Of a stretch of DNA of 64,000 bases, positions 18,061 through 27,017 are shown in pieces. The position numbers and the translations under genes are program-made. This DNA comes from Parahoeflea alexandrii (GTDB lineage: Bacteria; Pseudomonadota; Alphaproteobacteria; Rhizobiales; Rhizobiaceae), in contig NZ_JAAAML010000003.1 in assembly GCF_024105735.1 (NCBI RefSeq), positions 62,001 through 126,000 of the forward strand. The letters are read 5' to 3'. Each line of letters opens with the position of its first letter. The stretch's first letter is position 1. Under the pieces are notes generated by a model. It saw only the letters and a program-made list of their open reading frames with translations, was not told the DNA's origin and ran no database searches.

Positions 18061-18380
18061 CCGTGCCCCTCGCACTTCGGTTTGTTTTTGCAGTGCACAT
18101 GATGCGCAATGCAACACGGATTGGAAAGCCCGCTTTCATTTGCCGCGATACGAATCAGCTGCTGGTTTTTCCTGATAATGAAGGTCTGTTTCCAGAAAGC
18201 TCCACATAATGACATCCGGCCAATGTCCCGGCGGCAATTGCCGTGGTCCCGTGGGTCCGCCATGGCGCTGTGGATTGTCATCAAACTGAATCAAAATCGT
18301 CACGGGACTGAATCATGCTCGCTCTATCCCCGCCTCTCTAGGGACACATGAAATCCCGGAACGAACAATGGAGCAAACCA
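18061..18380. other. Divergent intergenic region between puuD and ugpB
   Basis: A 320-bp gap carrying the promoters of puuD (minus) and ugpB (plus). The part nearest ugpB holds the Pho-box-like repeat listed separately. GGAG at 18370-18373 is the likely ugpB ribosome site, 7 bp from the ATG. I see no gene or RNA structure in the rest. Confidence 0.5.
18275..18318 (+). promoter_or_regulatory. Pho-box-like array of four 11-bp units upstream of ugpB
   Basis: Four 11-bp units follow one another: TTGTCATCAAA, CTGAATCAAAA, TCGTCACGGGA and CTGAATCATGC. The 11-bp phasing with GTCAT/CTG cores resembles tandem PhoB boxes (CTGTCAT with a 4-bp spacer); only the first unit matches closely. The array also forms a 22-bp direct repeat with ACTGAATCA at 18285 and 18307, each containing a GANTC site. 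Phosphate-starvation control of ugp is known in E. coli and rhizobia, which supports the reading. Confidence 0.5.
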
Positions 18381-19688
18381 ATGCTTAAAAAGAATCTACT
18401 TGCAGCCGCATCGATGGCGCTGGGCATGACCCTCAGCTCCGCGGCTTTCGCGGAAACCCAGATCACCTGGTGGCACGCAATGGGCGGCGCTCTGGGTGAA
18501 GCGGTCAACGAGATCGCCACGGACTTCAATGCAAGCCAAAACGAATTCAAGATCACGCCTGTGTTCAAGGGCACCTACGAAGAAACCCTGACCGCCGGCA
18601 TCGCCGCATTCCGCGCCGGCGAGCAGCCCAATGTCATGCAGGTGTTCGACGCCGGCGCCGCAACCGTGATCGGCGCCAAGGGCGCCACCGTTCCGGTGCA
18701 GGACCTGCTGGCCTCCAACGGCATCGATTTCAACATCGAAGATTACATTCCAGGCGTGCGTTACTTCTATGCCGACGCAGACGGCAAGATGATCGGAATG
18801 CCCTTCAATTCCTCGACCCCGATCATGTATTACAATGTTGAGGCTTTTGAGAAGGCTGGCGTAACTCCGCCGAAGACCTGGGAAGAGTTTGCAAGTGTAA
18901 CAGCGCCTGCCCTCAAGGAAGCCGGTTACATCCCGATGGCGCAGTCGCACCTGCCGTGGATCTTCACCGAAAACTTCTTCTCGCGCCACAACCTGCCTTT
19001 CGCCACCAATGACAATGGCTACGGCGACGGCGAAACCAAGATCCTGGTCAACACGCCTGAAATCAAGGCCATGTTCACCGCGCTCAAGGACTGGAAAGAC
19101 CAGGGTTTCTTTGAGTGGTACGGAACCGGCTGGAATGACAACCAGAAGCCTTTCGAAGAAGGCAAGATCGGCATGTGGTTCGGTTCGTCGGGCTCGTTCG
19201 GCGGCCTGCAGCAGACCGCGGCCATGCCATTCTCGGCGACCCTGCTGCCCTATTGGGAAGCTGTGACCACCGAGCCGACACAGACCTTCATCGGCGGCGC
19301 CGCCCTGTTTGCAATGTCCGGCAAGTCGGATGAGGAAAACAAGGCCACCGCCGAGTTCTTCCGCTTCCTCGCTTCCCCTGAGGTGCAGGTCAAGTGGCAC
19401 AAGGACACCGGGTATGTTCCGATCACCAATGCTGCCTACGAGCTTGCAACGGCTCAGGGCTACTACCAGGAAAAGCCTGCCGCTGAAGTCGGCGTGCTCC
19501 AGCTGCTGCTGCCTGCCGGTGACAACACCAAGGGTTACCGCATGGGCTTCTACGTCCAGATCCGCGATGTGATGAACCGCGAATATGGCCGCATCCTGAC
19601 CGGTGAAACCACCGTCGACGAAGCCTTCGCAACCATCGAGAAGGAAGCCAACGAGCTTCTCGAGCGCTTCAACAAGACCCAAGGCTAA
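18381..19688 (+). CDS. ugpB: Glycerol-3-phosphate ABC transporter, substrate-binding protein UgpB
   Basis: A 435-residue periplasmic binding protein with a signal peptide (about 1-24, cleavage after SSAAFA). ITWWHAMGGALGEAVNEI, the FKGTYEETLTAGIAAFRAG block and MPFNSSTPIMYYN closely match E. coli UgpB, which binds sn-glycerol-3-phosphate and glycerophosphodiesters. The ATG at 18381 has GGAG 7 bp upstream; an 11-residue upstream extension would disrupt the signal peptide. It leads ugpB-ugpA-ugpE-ugpC plus a phosphodiesterase-fold gene. Confidence 0.94.
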   Translation: MLKKNLLAAASMALGMTLSSAAFAETQITWWHAMGGALGEAVNEIATDFNASQNEFKITPVFKGTYEETLTAGIAAFRAGEQPNVMQVFDAGAATVIGAKGATVPVQDLLASNGIDFNIEDYIPGVRYFYADADGKMIGMPFNSSTPIMYYNVEAFEKAGVTPPKTWEEFASVTAPALKEAGYIPMAQSHLPWIFTENFFSRHNLPFATNDNGYGDGETKILVNTPEIKAMFTALKDWKDQGFFEWYGTGWNDNQKPFEEGKIGMWFGSSGSFGGLQQTAAMPFSATLLPYWEAVTTEPTQTFIGGAALFAMSGKSDEENKATAEFFRFLASPEVQVKWHKDTGYVPITNAAYELATAQGYYQEKPAAEVGVLQLLLPAGDNTKGYRMGFYVQIRDVMNREYGRILTGETTVDEAFATIEKEANELLERFNKTQG

Positions 19689-19723
19689 GCCTAGCTCTTC
19701 TTGTTGAACACGGGCAATTCAGT

Positions 19724-19743
19724 GGCCGTCATTTCTGGCGGCC
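19724..19743 (+). other. Possible intra-operon stem-loop between ugpB and ugpA
   Basis: GGCCG (19724-19728) can pair with CGGCC (19739-19743) across a 10-nt loop in the 83-bp gap after ugpB. Hairpins here commonly stabilise the binding-protein message relative to the permease genes. The stem is short, so this is only a candidate. Confidence 0.25.
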
Positions 19744-19771
19744 GCTGGTTCGATCTTTAGGGGATGCCGCC

Positions 19772-20653
19772 ATGAAGCGCGCCGGTTTCAATCAGCTTGG
19801 GTTGCCAGTAATGCTGCTGCTTCCACAGCTCATCATCATTGCCGTCTTTTTCTACTGGCCTGCCGTTTTTGCAATTTACTCGTCTTTTTATCTGCAGGAT
19901 CCGTTCGGCTTTGGCTCAACCTTTGTTGCCCTCGAAAACTACACCGGGCTTCTGTCATCCGCCGAATACCGGAAGGTTGCCGTTTTCACTGTGGTTTTCT
20001 CGCTGCTCGTAACGTTCCTTTCACTGTCGATCGCGCTGCTGCTTGCCGTCAAGGCAGACAAGGTGATCCGCGGCGCCCGTACCTATCGCACGCTGTTGAT
20101 GTGGGTCTACGCGGTTGCGCCGCCGGTGGCGGGATTCATGGGCGTGATGATGTTCAACCAGGGCACCGGGCCGATCACGGAGTTTCTTGCCCTGTTTGGC
20201 TGGGAGTTCAAGCTTGGCGTGAATTTCAACGACACTGCCCTGGCCATGGTCGTGGTCGCGGCGTGGAACCAGATCCCGGTCAATTTCATCTTCTTCCTCT
20301 CGGGGCTTCAATCCATTCCCCAGTCGGTCAAGGAGGCGGCGATGATCGACAACAGGTCTGGCGTTCGCCGGTTCTGGGACGTGACCTTTCCGCTGTTGGC
20401 GCCAACGGCATTCTTCCTTCTGGTCATCAACATCACCTATTCGTTGTTCGACACATTCGGCACCGTCGACACCCTGGTCAAAGGCGAGCCCGGCAACAAT
20501 CCGATGACGCTGGTCTACAAGGTTTATGTCGATGGATTCCGAGGCAATGATCTCGGTGGCTCCTCGGCTCAATCGGTTATCCTGATGGTCCTCGTGCTTT
20601 TGCTGACCGTATTCCAGTTCCGGCTTATCGATCGCCGGATTCACTACACGTAG
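19772..20653 (+). CDS. ugpA: Glycerol-3-phosphate ABC transporter permease UgpA
   Basis: A 293-residue inner-membrane permease with six predicted helices. The binding-protein-dependent transport EAA loop appears as KEAAMIDNRSGVRRFWDVTF (about residues 190-209), though the usual Gly-Ala pair reads Asp-Asn. PQLIIIAVFFYWPAVFAIY is the first helix. It pairs with UgpE and the UgpC ATPase and lies in the expected ugpBAEC order. GGGGATG precedes the ATG as the likely ribosome site. Confidence 0.92.
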   Translation: MKRAGFNQLGLPVMLLLPQLIIIAVFFYWPAVFAIYSSFYLQDPFGFGSTFVALENYTGLLSSAEYRKVAVFTVVFSLLVTFLSLSIALLLAVKADKVIRGARTYRTLLMWVYAVAPPVAGFMGVMMFNQGTGPITEFLALFGWEFKLGVNFNDTALAMVVVAAWNQIPVNFIFFLSGLQSIPQSVKEAAMIDNRSGVRRFWDVTFPLLAPTAFFLLVINITYSLFDTFGTVDTLVKGEPGNNPMTLVYKVYVDGFRGNDLGGSSAQSVILMVLVLLLTVFQFRLIDRRIHYT

Positions 20654-20663
20654 GATATCAACA

Positions 20664-21557
20664 ATGGCTGTCATGACTGATACGGACAGAACCGTCGCTC
20701 GCACCGGACGACCGGTGCGGTGGTCTGTGGTGATCGATCATGCGATCCTGATTGCCGGATCGCTGATGATGATACTTCCTGTCTTTGCTGTTTTCATCTC
20801 GACAAGCATCAGTGACGTGGAGATCTACCGGGAGGGACTTAACCTTTCGCTTGGCCCGCATATGGCCGAAAATTTTGACAAGGCCCTTTTCCTCAAGGGC
20901 GGGTTCACCGGAGAAATCACCGGTTCGAGCATGCTGATCAATTCGTTCATCCTCGGCATCGGGTTCGCTTTGGGCAAGATCCTGATCGGAATGACGGCGG
21001 CCTATGCGATCGTCTATTTCCGGCTGCGGTTTGCCACCTTCGCCTTCTGGATTATTTTCACCACGCTGCTGCTGCCGCTCGAGGTGCGGATCCTTCCCAC
21101 TTACGAAGTGGTCCAGGGTCTGGGGCTCGCCAACACCTACACGGGCCTGATCCTGCCTCTGGTCGCCTCAGCCACGGCGACCTTCTTCTTCCGGCAGTTT
21201 TTTCTGTCGGTTCCCGAAGAGCTCGTCGAAGCCGCTCGGATAGATGGTGCAGGACCGGTGAAGTTCTTCATCGACATCCTGGTTCCGCTGTCGCGGACAA
21301 TGGTTGCGGCGATCTTCATCATCATGTTCGTCTATGGCTGGAACCAGTATCTCTGGCCCACCCTGATCACCACCGATGAATCGCTTTTCACCCTCGTCCG
21401 CGGGATCAAGCAGATCATCCAGAATCTGGATGGCGCCAACGTTCCTGAATATGGGCGCGCCCTGGCTCTGGCCATCATCGCCATCCTGCCACCGGTCCTG
21501 GTGGTCGTCATTTTCCAGTCCTGGTTTGTCAAGGGACTGGTTGAATCAGACAAATAG
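20664..21557 (+). CDS. ugpE: Glycerol-3-phosphate ABC transporter permease UgpE
   Basis: A 297-residue permease with six helices and the EAA loop VEAARIDGAGPVKFFIDILV near residue 190, which contacts UgpC. Segments AILPPVLVVVIFQ and GWNQYLWPTLITTDE match UgpE of other proteobacteria. It starts 10 bp after the ugpA stop. An alternative start at the internal ATG four codons later is possible. Confidence 0.92.
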   Translation: MAVMTDTDRTVARTGRPVRWSVVIDHAILIAGSLMMILPVFAVFISTSISDVEIYREGLNLSLGPHMAENFDKALFLKGGFTGEITGSSMLINSFILGIGFALGKILIGMTAAYAIVYFRLRFATFAFWIIFTTLLLPLEVRILPTYEVVQGLGLANTYTGLILPLVASATATFFFRQFFLSVPEELVEAARIDGAGPVKFFIDILVPLSRTMVAAIFIIMFVYGWNQYLWPTLITTDESLFTLVRGIKQIIQNLDGANVPEYGRALALAIIAILPPVLVVVIFQSWFVKGLVESDK

Positions 21558-21566
21558 AGGTTTCCC

Positions 21567-22628
21567 ATGGTCCACGTTTCGCTCGAGAGCATTTCGAAAG
21601 TCTATCCGAACGGCGTCCGTGCGGTTCAGCCGACAAGCTTCAACATTGAAAAGGGCGAGTTCATTGTTCTCGTCGGTCCCTCGGGCTGTGGCAAGTCCAC
21701 ATTGCTGCGCATGATGGCAGGGCTGGAGGAGATCACCGAGGGCGACCTCTCGATCGCCGGGCGGGTGGTCAATGACATCGATCCCGCCGAACGCGACATC
21801 GCCATGGTGTTCCAGAACTATGCGCTCTACCCGCACATGACCGTCTACAACAACATGGCCTACGGCCTGCGCAATCGCGGCATGGGCAAGACCGAGATCG
21901 ACAAGGCGGTGAAGGAGGCGGCAACCATGCTCAATCTCACCGAATATCTCGAGCGGCGTCCCAGCCAGCTCTCAGGCGGGCAACGCCAGCGCGTTGCCAT
22001 GGGCCGTGCCATCGTGCGTAGCCCTTCGCTGTTCCTGTTCGATGAACCGCTATCGAACCTTGATGCCAAGCTTCGCGGACAGATGCGCATCGAGATCAAG
22101 GCTCTGCAGCGCCGGCTCGGGGTCACTTCGGTCTACGTGACCCATGACCAGGTCGAGGCCATGACAATGGCCGATCGCATCATCGTTCTCAATGGTGGTC
22201 GGATCGAGCAGATCGGCACCCCGGCGGAAGTCTATCACCAGCCCGCCAGCACCTTCGTCGCCAGCTTCATGGGCGCACCGCCGATGAACCTGTTGCCGGC
22301 CCGCTACAACGGCAATGGCCGGGTGCATCTTTCCGAAACCGTGCACATCGAGGCCCCAGGCCAGGCTAACTATTCGGGTGACATCAGGCTTGGCGTAAGG
22401 CCCGAGAATGTCGGCATCGTCGGCGCCTCCCACCCCGACGCCCTGCGGTTCGATCTCGAATTCGTCGAGGAACTTGGCGCCGGGCGGCTGCTTCACGGCA
22501 AGGTCGGGGAAAGCGGACTGATCGTCCATATCCCCCATACCGACCCGATCCCTTCCGATGAGGTCTATGTCGATCTGCCGAAGTCGGCGCTTTTGATGTT
22601 TGATCCGGCAACCGGAGCCCGGTTGTGA
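21567..22628 (+). CDS. ugpC: Glycerol-3-phosphate ABC transporter ATP-binding protein UgpC
   Basis: A 353-residue ATPase of the MalK/UgpC type. Walker [10 protein letters not shown] (about 36-44), signature LSGGQRQR, Walker [11 protein letters not shown], and the H-loop in VTHDQVEAM are intact. The C-terminal part (about 235-353) is the regulatory OB-like domain of this subfamily, including [11 protein letters not shown]. It lies 9 bp after ugpE, and its stop overlaps the GTG start of the next gene, so that gene is part of the same operon. Confidence 0.94.
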   Translation: MVHVSLESISKVYPNGVRAVQPTSFNIEKGEFIVLVGPSGCGKSTLLRMMAGLEEITEGDLSIAGRVVNDIDPAERDIAMVFQNYALYPHMTVYNNMAYGLRNRGMGKTEIDKAVKEAATMLNLTEYLERRPSQLSGGQRQRVAMGRAIVRSPSLFLFDEPLSNLDAKLRGQMRIEIKALQRRLGVTSVYVTHDQVEAMTMADRIIVLNGGRIEQIGTPAEVYHQPASTFVASFMGAPPMNLLPARYNGNGRVHLSETVHIEAPGQANYSGDIRLGVRPENVGIVGASHPDALRFDLEFVEELGAGRLLHGKVGESGLIVHIPHTDPIPSDEVYVDLPKSALLMFDPATGARL

Positions 22629-23653
22629 ACGCGCTCGGTGATCGGGCGGGCTTTCACACCCGCACGGTCGATGTGTTGCCCCGTGTCACGCCCGAGCAGC
22701 GCGAGGCGATCCTGACCGCGCCGCGCACCACCGAGATGCATCGCGCCTTCATGGCCGACATTCCGGCGATGAGCATGGTCGAAACCGGCGGCGCCGCGAC
22801 TGACGCCACCGTCCCGCAGGTCTTCACCGTTGCCGCCTGGAACCTGGAGCGGTGCCTGTTCCCAGAAAAGAGCGCCGCGCTGCTGGCCGGTCAGACTCCG
22901 GATGTCGTGCTGCTTACGGAAATGGATTGCGGCATGGCGCGCACCGGGCAGCGCCATCCCACCGCCGAACTGGCCGCTGCCCTGGGCATGCATTACTCCT
23001 ATGGTGTGGAGTTCTTCGAAATCGGCCTCGGCGGTGAAACCGAACGCCCTTACTGCGTAGATTCAGGCAACCGGATCGGCTGGCACGGCAACGCTGTCCT
23101 GAGCCGGGCGGCGCCGGTCTCCTCGGTCCTGATCCGTCTGGATGACCACGGACATTGGTACATCGACGGCCCCTTTGCCTGGGACCGGAACCAGCCACGC
23201 ATCGGCGGAAGAATGGCCATCGCCACCATTCTCCCGGCCGGCACCGGCAATCTTTGCGTCGTCTCCGTTCATCTGGAAAGCAATGCGGATTCCGCCCACC
23301 GCGGCGCGCAGATGGAACGGTTGATCGATGCCGTTGAAAAGTTTGCGCCCGACCACCCTGTGATCATTGGAGGCGACCTCAACACCGGCAACAGCAAGGA
23401 CAGCCCTCACTGGCAGGATGAAAGCCTGTTCGATGTTGCCCGTGTGCATGGATTTTCCTGGGACAACAATGCCGAGGGCATGACCACCCGGCGCAGTTAT
23501 CTGACGCCTCATCCGACGCGGTCGATGAAGCTTGACTGGTTCGCGTCACGCGGTTTGTCGATGGATGGCGCCCGGATTGTGCCGGCGCTTGATCCCAATG
23601 GCGAACCGCTGTCGGATCACGAACTGATCGTCGGCCATTTTGCCATCCCCTGA
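22625..23653 (+). CDS. Endonuclease/exonuclease/phosphatase-fold protein in the ugp operon
   Basis: A 342-residue member of the EEP (DNase I/sphingomyelinase-like) fold. Metal and catalytic motifs are seen in order: AAWNLE near residue 75, LLTEMD near 98, VSVHLES, GGDLNTG near 248 and [10 protein letters not shown] at the end. No signal peptide is evident, so it should be cytoplasmic. GTG start overlaps the ugpC stop by four bases. It occupies the position of ugpQ, the glycerophosphodiester phosphodiesterase of E. coli, suggesting it may cleave imported phosphodiesters, but the fold also includes nucleases, so the substrate is unproven. Confidence 0.82.
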   Translation: MNALGDRAGFHTRTVDVLPRVTPEQREAILTAPRTTEMHRAFMADIPAMSMVETGGAATDATVPQVFTVAAWNLERCLFPEKSAALLAGQTPDVVLLTEMDCGMARTGQRHPTAELAAALGMHYSYGVEFFEIGLGGETERPYCVDSGNRIGWHGNAVLSRAAPVSSVLIRLDDHGHWYIDGPFAWDRNQPRIGGRMAIATILPAGTGNLCVVSVHLESNADSAHRGAQMERLIDAVEKFAPDHPVIIGGDLNTGNSKDSPHWQDESLFDVARVHGFSWDNNAEGMTTRRSYLTPHPTRSMKLDWFASRGLSMDGARIVPALDPNGEPLSDHELIVGHFAIP

Positions 23654-23675
23654 TGGGTCGCCGCGGCGACAATCC

Positions 23676-25211
23676 TCAATCCATATGGGCGGCGGTCGGC
23701 GCTGTTCCTGCTTGGACGGCTCTGGGTTTGCGCAACATCAGTGCCAGCGGAATGGCAAACAGTGTCACCATCATCATCAGCTTGAAATCATTATTGTAGG
23801 AAATCATCAGCGCCTGCTGGTTGACCAGCCCATCAAGCGTTTGCAGCATCGCCGGATCGGTCACCGCGCCCGGGAGCAGGTCCTGCAGAACCGGGTTGAA
23901 CGGATTGATGAAGGCGCCGAGTTCCTGGTGATTGATCTGGACATTGCGCGTCAGGTACAGCGTCACCACCGAGATGCCGATCGAGGATCCCAGATTGCGC
24001 ACCAGGCTGAACAGGCTGGCAGCATCGGTGCGGTACTGAACCTCAAGCGTAGCGAAGGCCACGGTCGACAGCGGCACGAACACCAGGCCCAGCCCCAGCC
24101 CCTGAATGACCCCGGTGGAGATCACCGGCCAGCTGTCCATTTGCGGCGAAAAGCCGGTCATCAGGTAGAGTGAGCTCGAGGTCAGCAGCAGCCCGGCAAT
24201 CACAAGGTAGCGCGCATCGACGACACGCAGCAGGCGCCCCACAAGGATCATCGAGATCATGGTTCCCACCCCACGCGGCGCCATCACCAGTCCGGTGGTG
24301 ATCGTCGAGTAGCCGAAGACGTGCGACAGCATCGGTGGCAGCAGCGCCAGGCTCGCCAGCAGCACGATGCCGACGATGAAGATCAGCACCAGCCCGGTCA
24401 CGAAGTTGCGGTCGGCGAAGATCTTCGGATCAACGAAGGGATCGTGGGCCGTGGCCAGGTGCACCGTGAAGATCCAGATGCCGGTGATCGCCAACCCCAG
24501 CTCGATCCAGATTTCCCAGGCCGAGAACCAGTCCACTTCACCGCCTCGGTCGAGCATCAGCTGCAACGCACCGACGCCGAGCGACAGCATGGCGAAGCCG
24601 AAGAAATCGAACCGGCGCAGCCGCCGGGCGACTTCCGGCAGATAGGCGGCGCAGCCCATGAAGGCGATGATGCCGACCGGCAGGTTGATGAAGAACACCC
24701 AGCGCCAGTTCAACGCTTCGGTCAGCCAGCCGCCAAGCGTCGGGCCGATGATCGGGCCGACCATGATGCCCGCACCCCAGATCGCCATGGCCTGGCCGTG
24801 GCGCTCCTTCGGATTGATGTCGAGCAGGAATGTCTGAGACAGCGGTACGATGGCCGCGCCGAATAGCCCCTGGAGAATGCGGAACAACACCATCGTTTCG
24901 AGGCTCGGCGCCAGCCCGCAGGCCATCGAGGTGGCGGTGAAGCCGACAATCGTGGTCAGGAACAATTGCCGCCGGCCAAACCGGTCCGCCAGCCATCCCG
25001 TCACCGGCGTCATGATCGCCGCGGCCACAATGTAGGAGGTCAGCACCCAGGTGATGGTGTCCTGCGACGCGTCGAGATCGCCGGTCATCGCCGGCAACGC
25101 CACATTGGCAATCGTCGTGTCGAGCACCTGCATGATTGTCGCGAGCATGATCGAAACCGTGATCAGGCCCCGATGCGGCACTCTGTGCCCGGGTTCGTCG
25201 GTCATGCTCAT
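23676..25211 (-). CDS. emrB: DHA2-family MFS drug efflux permease (EmrB-like)
   Basis: A 511-residue protein with about fourteen membrane segments of the DHA2 family. The conserved motif GWLADRFGRRQLFL follows helix 2, LDTTIANVALPAM is in helix 1 and WRWVFFINLPVG is the typical DHA2 segment near residue 165. It would pump hydrophobic drugs or fatty-acid-like compounds together with the EmrA adaptor. It starts 23 bp after the emrA stop. The end lies 22 bp from the convergent phosphodiesterase gene. Confidence 0.9.
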   Translation of the reverse strand: MSMTDEPGHRVPHRGLITVSIMLATIMQVLDTTIANVALPAMTGDLDASQDTITWVLTSYIVAAAIMTPVTGWLADRFGRRQLFLTTIVGFTATSMACGLAPSLETMVLFRILQGLFGAAIVPLSQTFLLDINPKERHGQAMAIWGAGIMVGPIIGPTLGGWLTEALNWRWVFFINLPVGIIAFMGCAAYLPEVARRLRRFDFFGFAMLSLGVGALQLMLDRGGEVDWFSAWEIWIELGLAITGIWIFTVHLATAHDPFVDPKIFADRNFVTGLVLIFIVGIVLLASLALLPPMLSHVFGYSTITTGLVMAPRGVGTMISMILVGRLLRVVDARYLVIAGLLLTSSSLYLMTGFSPQMDSWPVISTGVIQGLGLGLVFVPLSTVAFATLEVQYRTDAASLFSLVRNLGSSIGISVVTLYLTRNVQINHQELGAFINPFNPVLQDLLPGAVTDPAMLQTLDGLVNQQALMISYNNDFKLMMMVTLFAIPLALMLRKPRAVQAGTAPTAAHMD

Positions 25212-25234
25212 TGTCTCGGTTTCCCGGTGCCGGC

Positions 25235-26338
25235 CTACTCGGAAGCCCTTGCGCTGCTGAACAGGTCACCGAAACTGCGGCTTGCCCCTGTGTCCACGGT
25301 CACGGTGGCGCTCAAACCGGAACGCGCAAGGATCCTCGCTTCGGAATTGTCGAGCTTGATCCTGACAGGAATGCGTTGCGTGACCTTGACCCAGTTGCCC
25401 GTGGCGTTCTGTGCCGGCAACAGCGAGAATTCCGCTCCGGTGCCCGCGCCGATCGAATCCACCTTGGCCTTGAATGTCCTGTTCGGGTAAAGGTCGAACA
25501 CCACTTTCGCCGGCTGATCGGGCTTCATGTGCGCCAGCTGCGGTTCCTTGAAGTTTGCATCGATCCAGGGATCTGTCGTCTCGACAATGGTAAACAGCGA
25601 TGCGCCGGGGGTGACATACTCGCCGGCCCTGAAGGACGAGGCCTGGTAAACCAGCCCGTCCGCCGGCGCCCGCACCGTGGCAACCGAAAGATTGTAGGCG
25701 GCCTTGTTGCGCGCGGCCTTTGCGGCCACCACCAACGGGTGATCATCGATTGCGCCATCCAGGCTGTCGGCCAGTGCGGCTTGTGCGGTCGCAACCGCCT
25801 GCTTTGCGGCAACGAGGCCCTGTGCGGCTTTCTGGGCGGTGTGGCGGGCGTCGTCCAGCGAAGAGTTCGTCGCCACGCCCTTGGCGGTCAGCGCCTTTTG
25901 CCGGTCGAATGTATCCTGATAGAAGGCGGCATCGTCGGCGGCGATCTGTTCCTGGGTCAGCGCCTGGCTGTAGCCGGCCTTGAGTTCGATGACTTGCAGC
26001 CGGGCGCTTTCAACCGCGGCATCGGCCTGGTCGAGTGCGATCTTCAATGGTTGGGGATCGACCTGGAAAAGCACGTCTCCCTTTTTGACAAAGACATTTT
26101 CCGCGACGTTGACACTGACCACGCGCCCCGCGATCTCGCTGGCAATCGTGATCCGTGCCAGCCGCATGTTGGCGTTTTCGGTTTCCTCATAGCGTCCGCC
26201 GGTGATCCAGGCATACAGGCCGCCGGCGATGAGCAGGCAGGGCACCAGCAGCATCAGCACGTTGCGGCGAAGCCTGGAAGGTTTGTTTGCCTTTGCCAGT
26301 TGCGCAGGTGTTTCGGTGGGGTTTGGCTGAGTGCTCAT
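25235..26338 (-). CDS. emrA: HlyD/EmrA-family membrane fusion protein
   Basis: A 367-residue periplasmic adaptor. One N-terminal membrane anchor at about residues 25-45 is followed by the biotinyl-lipoyl-like half motif AGRVVSVNVAENVFVKKGD, a long alpha-hairpin (about 95-205) and the second half APADGLVYQASSFRAGEYV. It links EmrB to an outer-membrane channel not encoded here. Its start codon overlaps the marR stop by four bases. Confidence 0.9.
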   Translation of the reverse strand: MSTQPNPTETPAQLAKANKPSRLRRNVLMLLVPCLLIAGGLYAWITGGRYEETENANMRLARITIASEIAGRVVSVNVAENVFVKKGDVLFQVDPQPLKIALDQADAAVESARLQVIELKAGYSQALTQEQIAADDAAFYQDTFDRQKALTAKGVATNSSLDDARHTAQKAAQGLVAAKQAVATAQAALADSLDGAIDDHPLVVAAKAARNKAAYNLSVATVRAPADGLVYQASSFRAGEYVTPGASLFTIVETTDPWIDANFKEPQLAHMKPDQPAKVVFDLYPNRTFKAKVDSIGAGTGAEFSLLPAQNATGNWVKVTQRIPVRIKLDNSEARILARSGLSATVTVDTGASRSFGDLFSSARASE

Positions 26339-26811
26339 GATGCCGCCTGCTTCTCGACGTTGGAAGAAGTCGTTGCTGTCTCGTCCGAGGAAAGATTGTT
26401 GACCATCACGACCAGTGCCGACATCAGCGCCTGGCGCTGGTCCTCGCCCACGCCGGTCAGGGCTTCTTCAAACACATCCGCCGCAACCGCCTTGATGGTC
26501 GAATAGGCGGCAAGGCTCTTGTCGGTGGGAACCACCCGGTTGACCCGTCGGTCGGTTTCATGCGCGCAGCGCTTCACCCATCCGCCCTGTTCCATCCGGT
26601 CGACCAGCCGCGAAACGCTGATCGGCTCGATTTCCATCAGCTCCGCCAGCCGGGCCTGGGTGGGGTTCTGTTCGCGTACCACCCGCACCAGCAGCCGCCA
26701 CTGCGCCGAGGATAGGCCATGTTCCTGGCCGCGCTTCTCGAAATTTCTGCGCAAGAGCCGACCCACGTCGTGGATCAGGAATCCCAATTGATCGATTGCC
26801 GTTTTTTTCAT
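26335..26811 (-). CDS. MarR-family transcriptional regulator of the efflux operon
   Basis: A 158-residue winged-helix regulator. The DNA-binding part is seen in LSSAQWRLLVRVVREQNPTQ, the recognition helix EIEPISVSRLVDRMEQGGWV and the wing CAHETDRRVNRVV. It heads the marR-emrA-emrB operon and overlaps emrA. The perfect palindrome 15 bp upstream of its start is the likely binding site, so it probably represses its own operon until a ligand binds. Confidence 0.92.
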   Translation of the reverse strand: MKKTAIDQLGFLIHDVGRLLRRNFEKRGQEHGLSSAQWRLLVRVVREQNPTQARLAELMEIEPISVSRLVDRMEQGGWVKRCAHETDRRVNRVVPTDKSLAAYSTIKAVAADVFEEALTGVGEDQRQALMSALVVMVNNLSSDETATTSSNVEKQAAS

Positions 26812-26825
26812 AAGCTCAATATATT

Positions 26826-26839
26826 ATAAGCATGCTTAT
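26826..26839. promoter_or_regulatory. Palindromic operator of the MarR-type regulator
   Basis: ATAAGCATGCTTAT is a perfect 14-bp inverted repeat, starting 15 bp upstream of the marR ATG, in an AT-rich stretch that stands out from the GC-rich surroundings. Size and position fit a MarR dimer site overlapping the promoter. Confidence 0.7.
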
Positions 26840-27017
26840 TAAACAAGCGCGTCGTCGCGGCAACTGTGTGAACACTGCGTCCATGGCTTGATCGAATGTC
26901 GCACCTCAGCCAGCCGGTGGCGTTGCAAATCCATTGAACGTCGCAGGCAAATGTGACAACGCTTGCGCATCAAACGGCCACCCCCGAAGCAATCCAAGAG
27001 CATCCCGAGAGCAATCC

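Noticed and set aside
25211-26506. Long plus-strand frame opposite emrA
   Set aside because: Shadow of the HlyD-family gene; it has no domain and no ribosome site.
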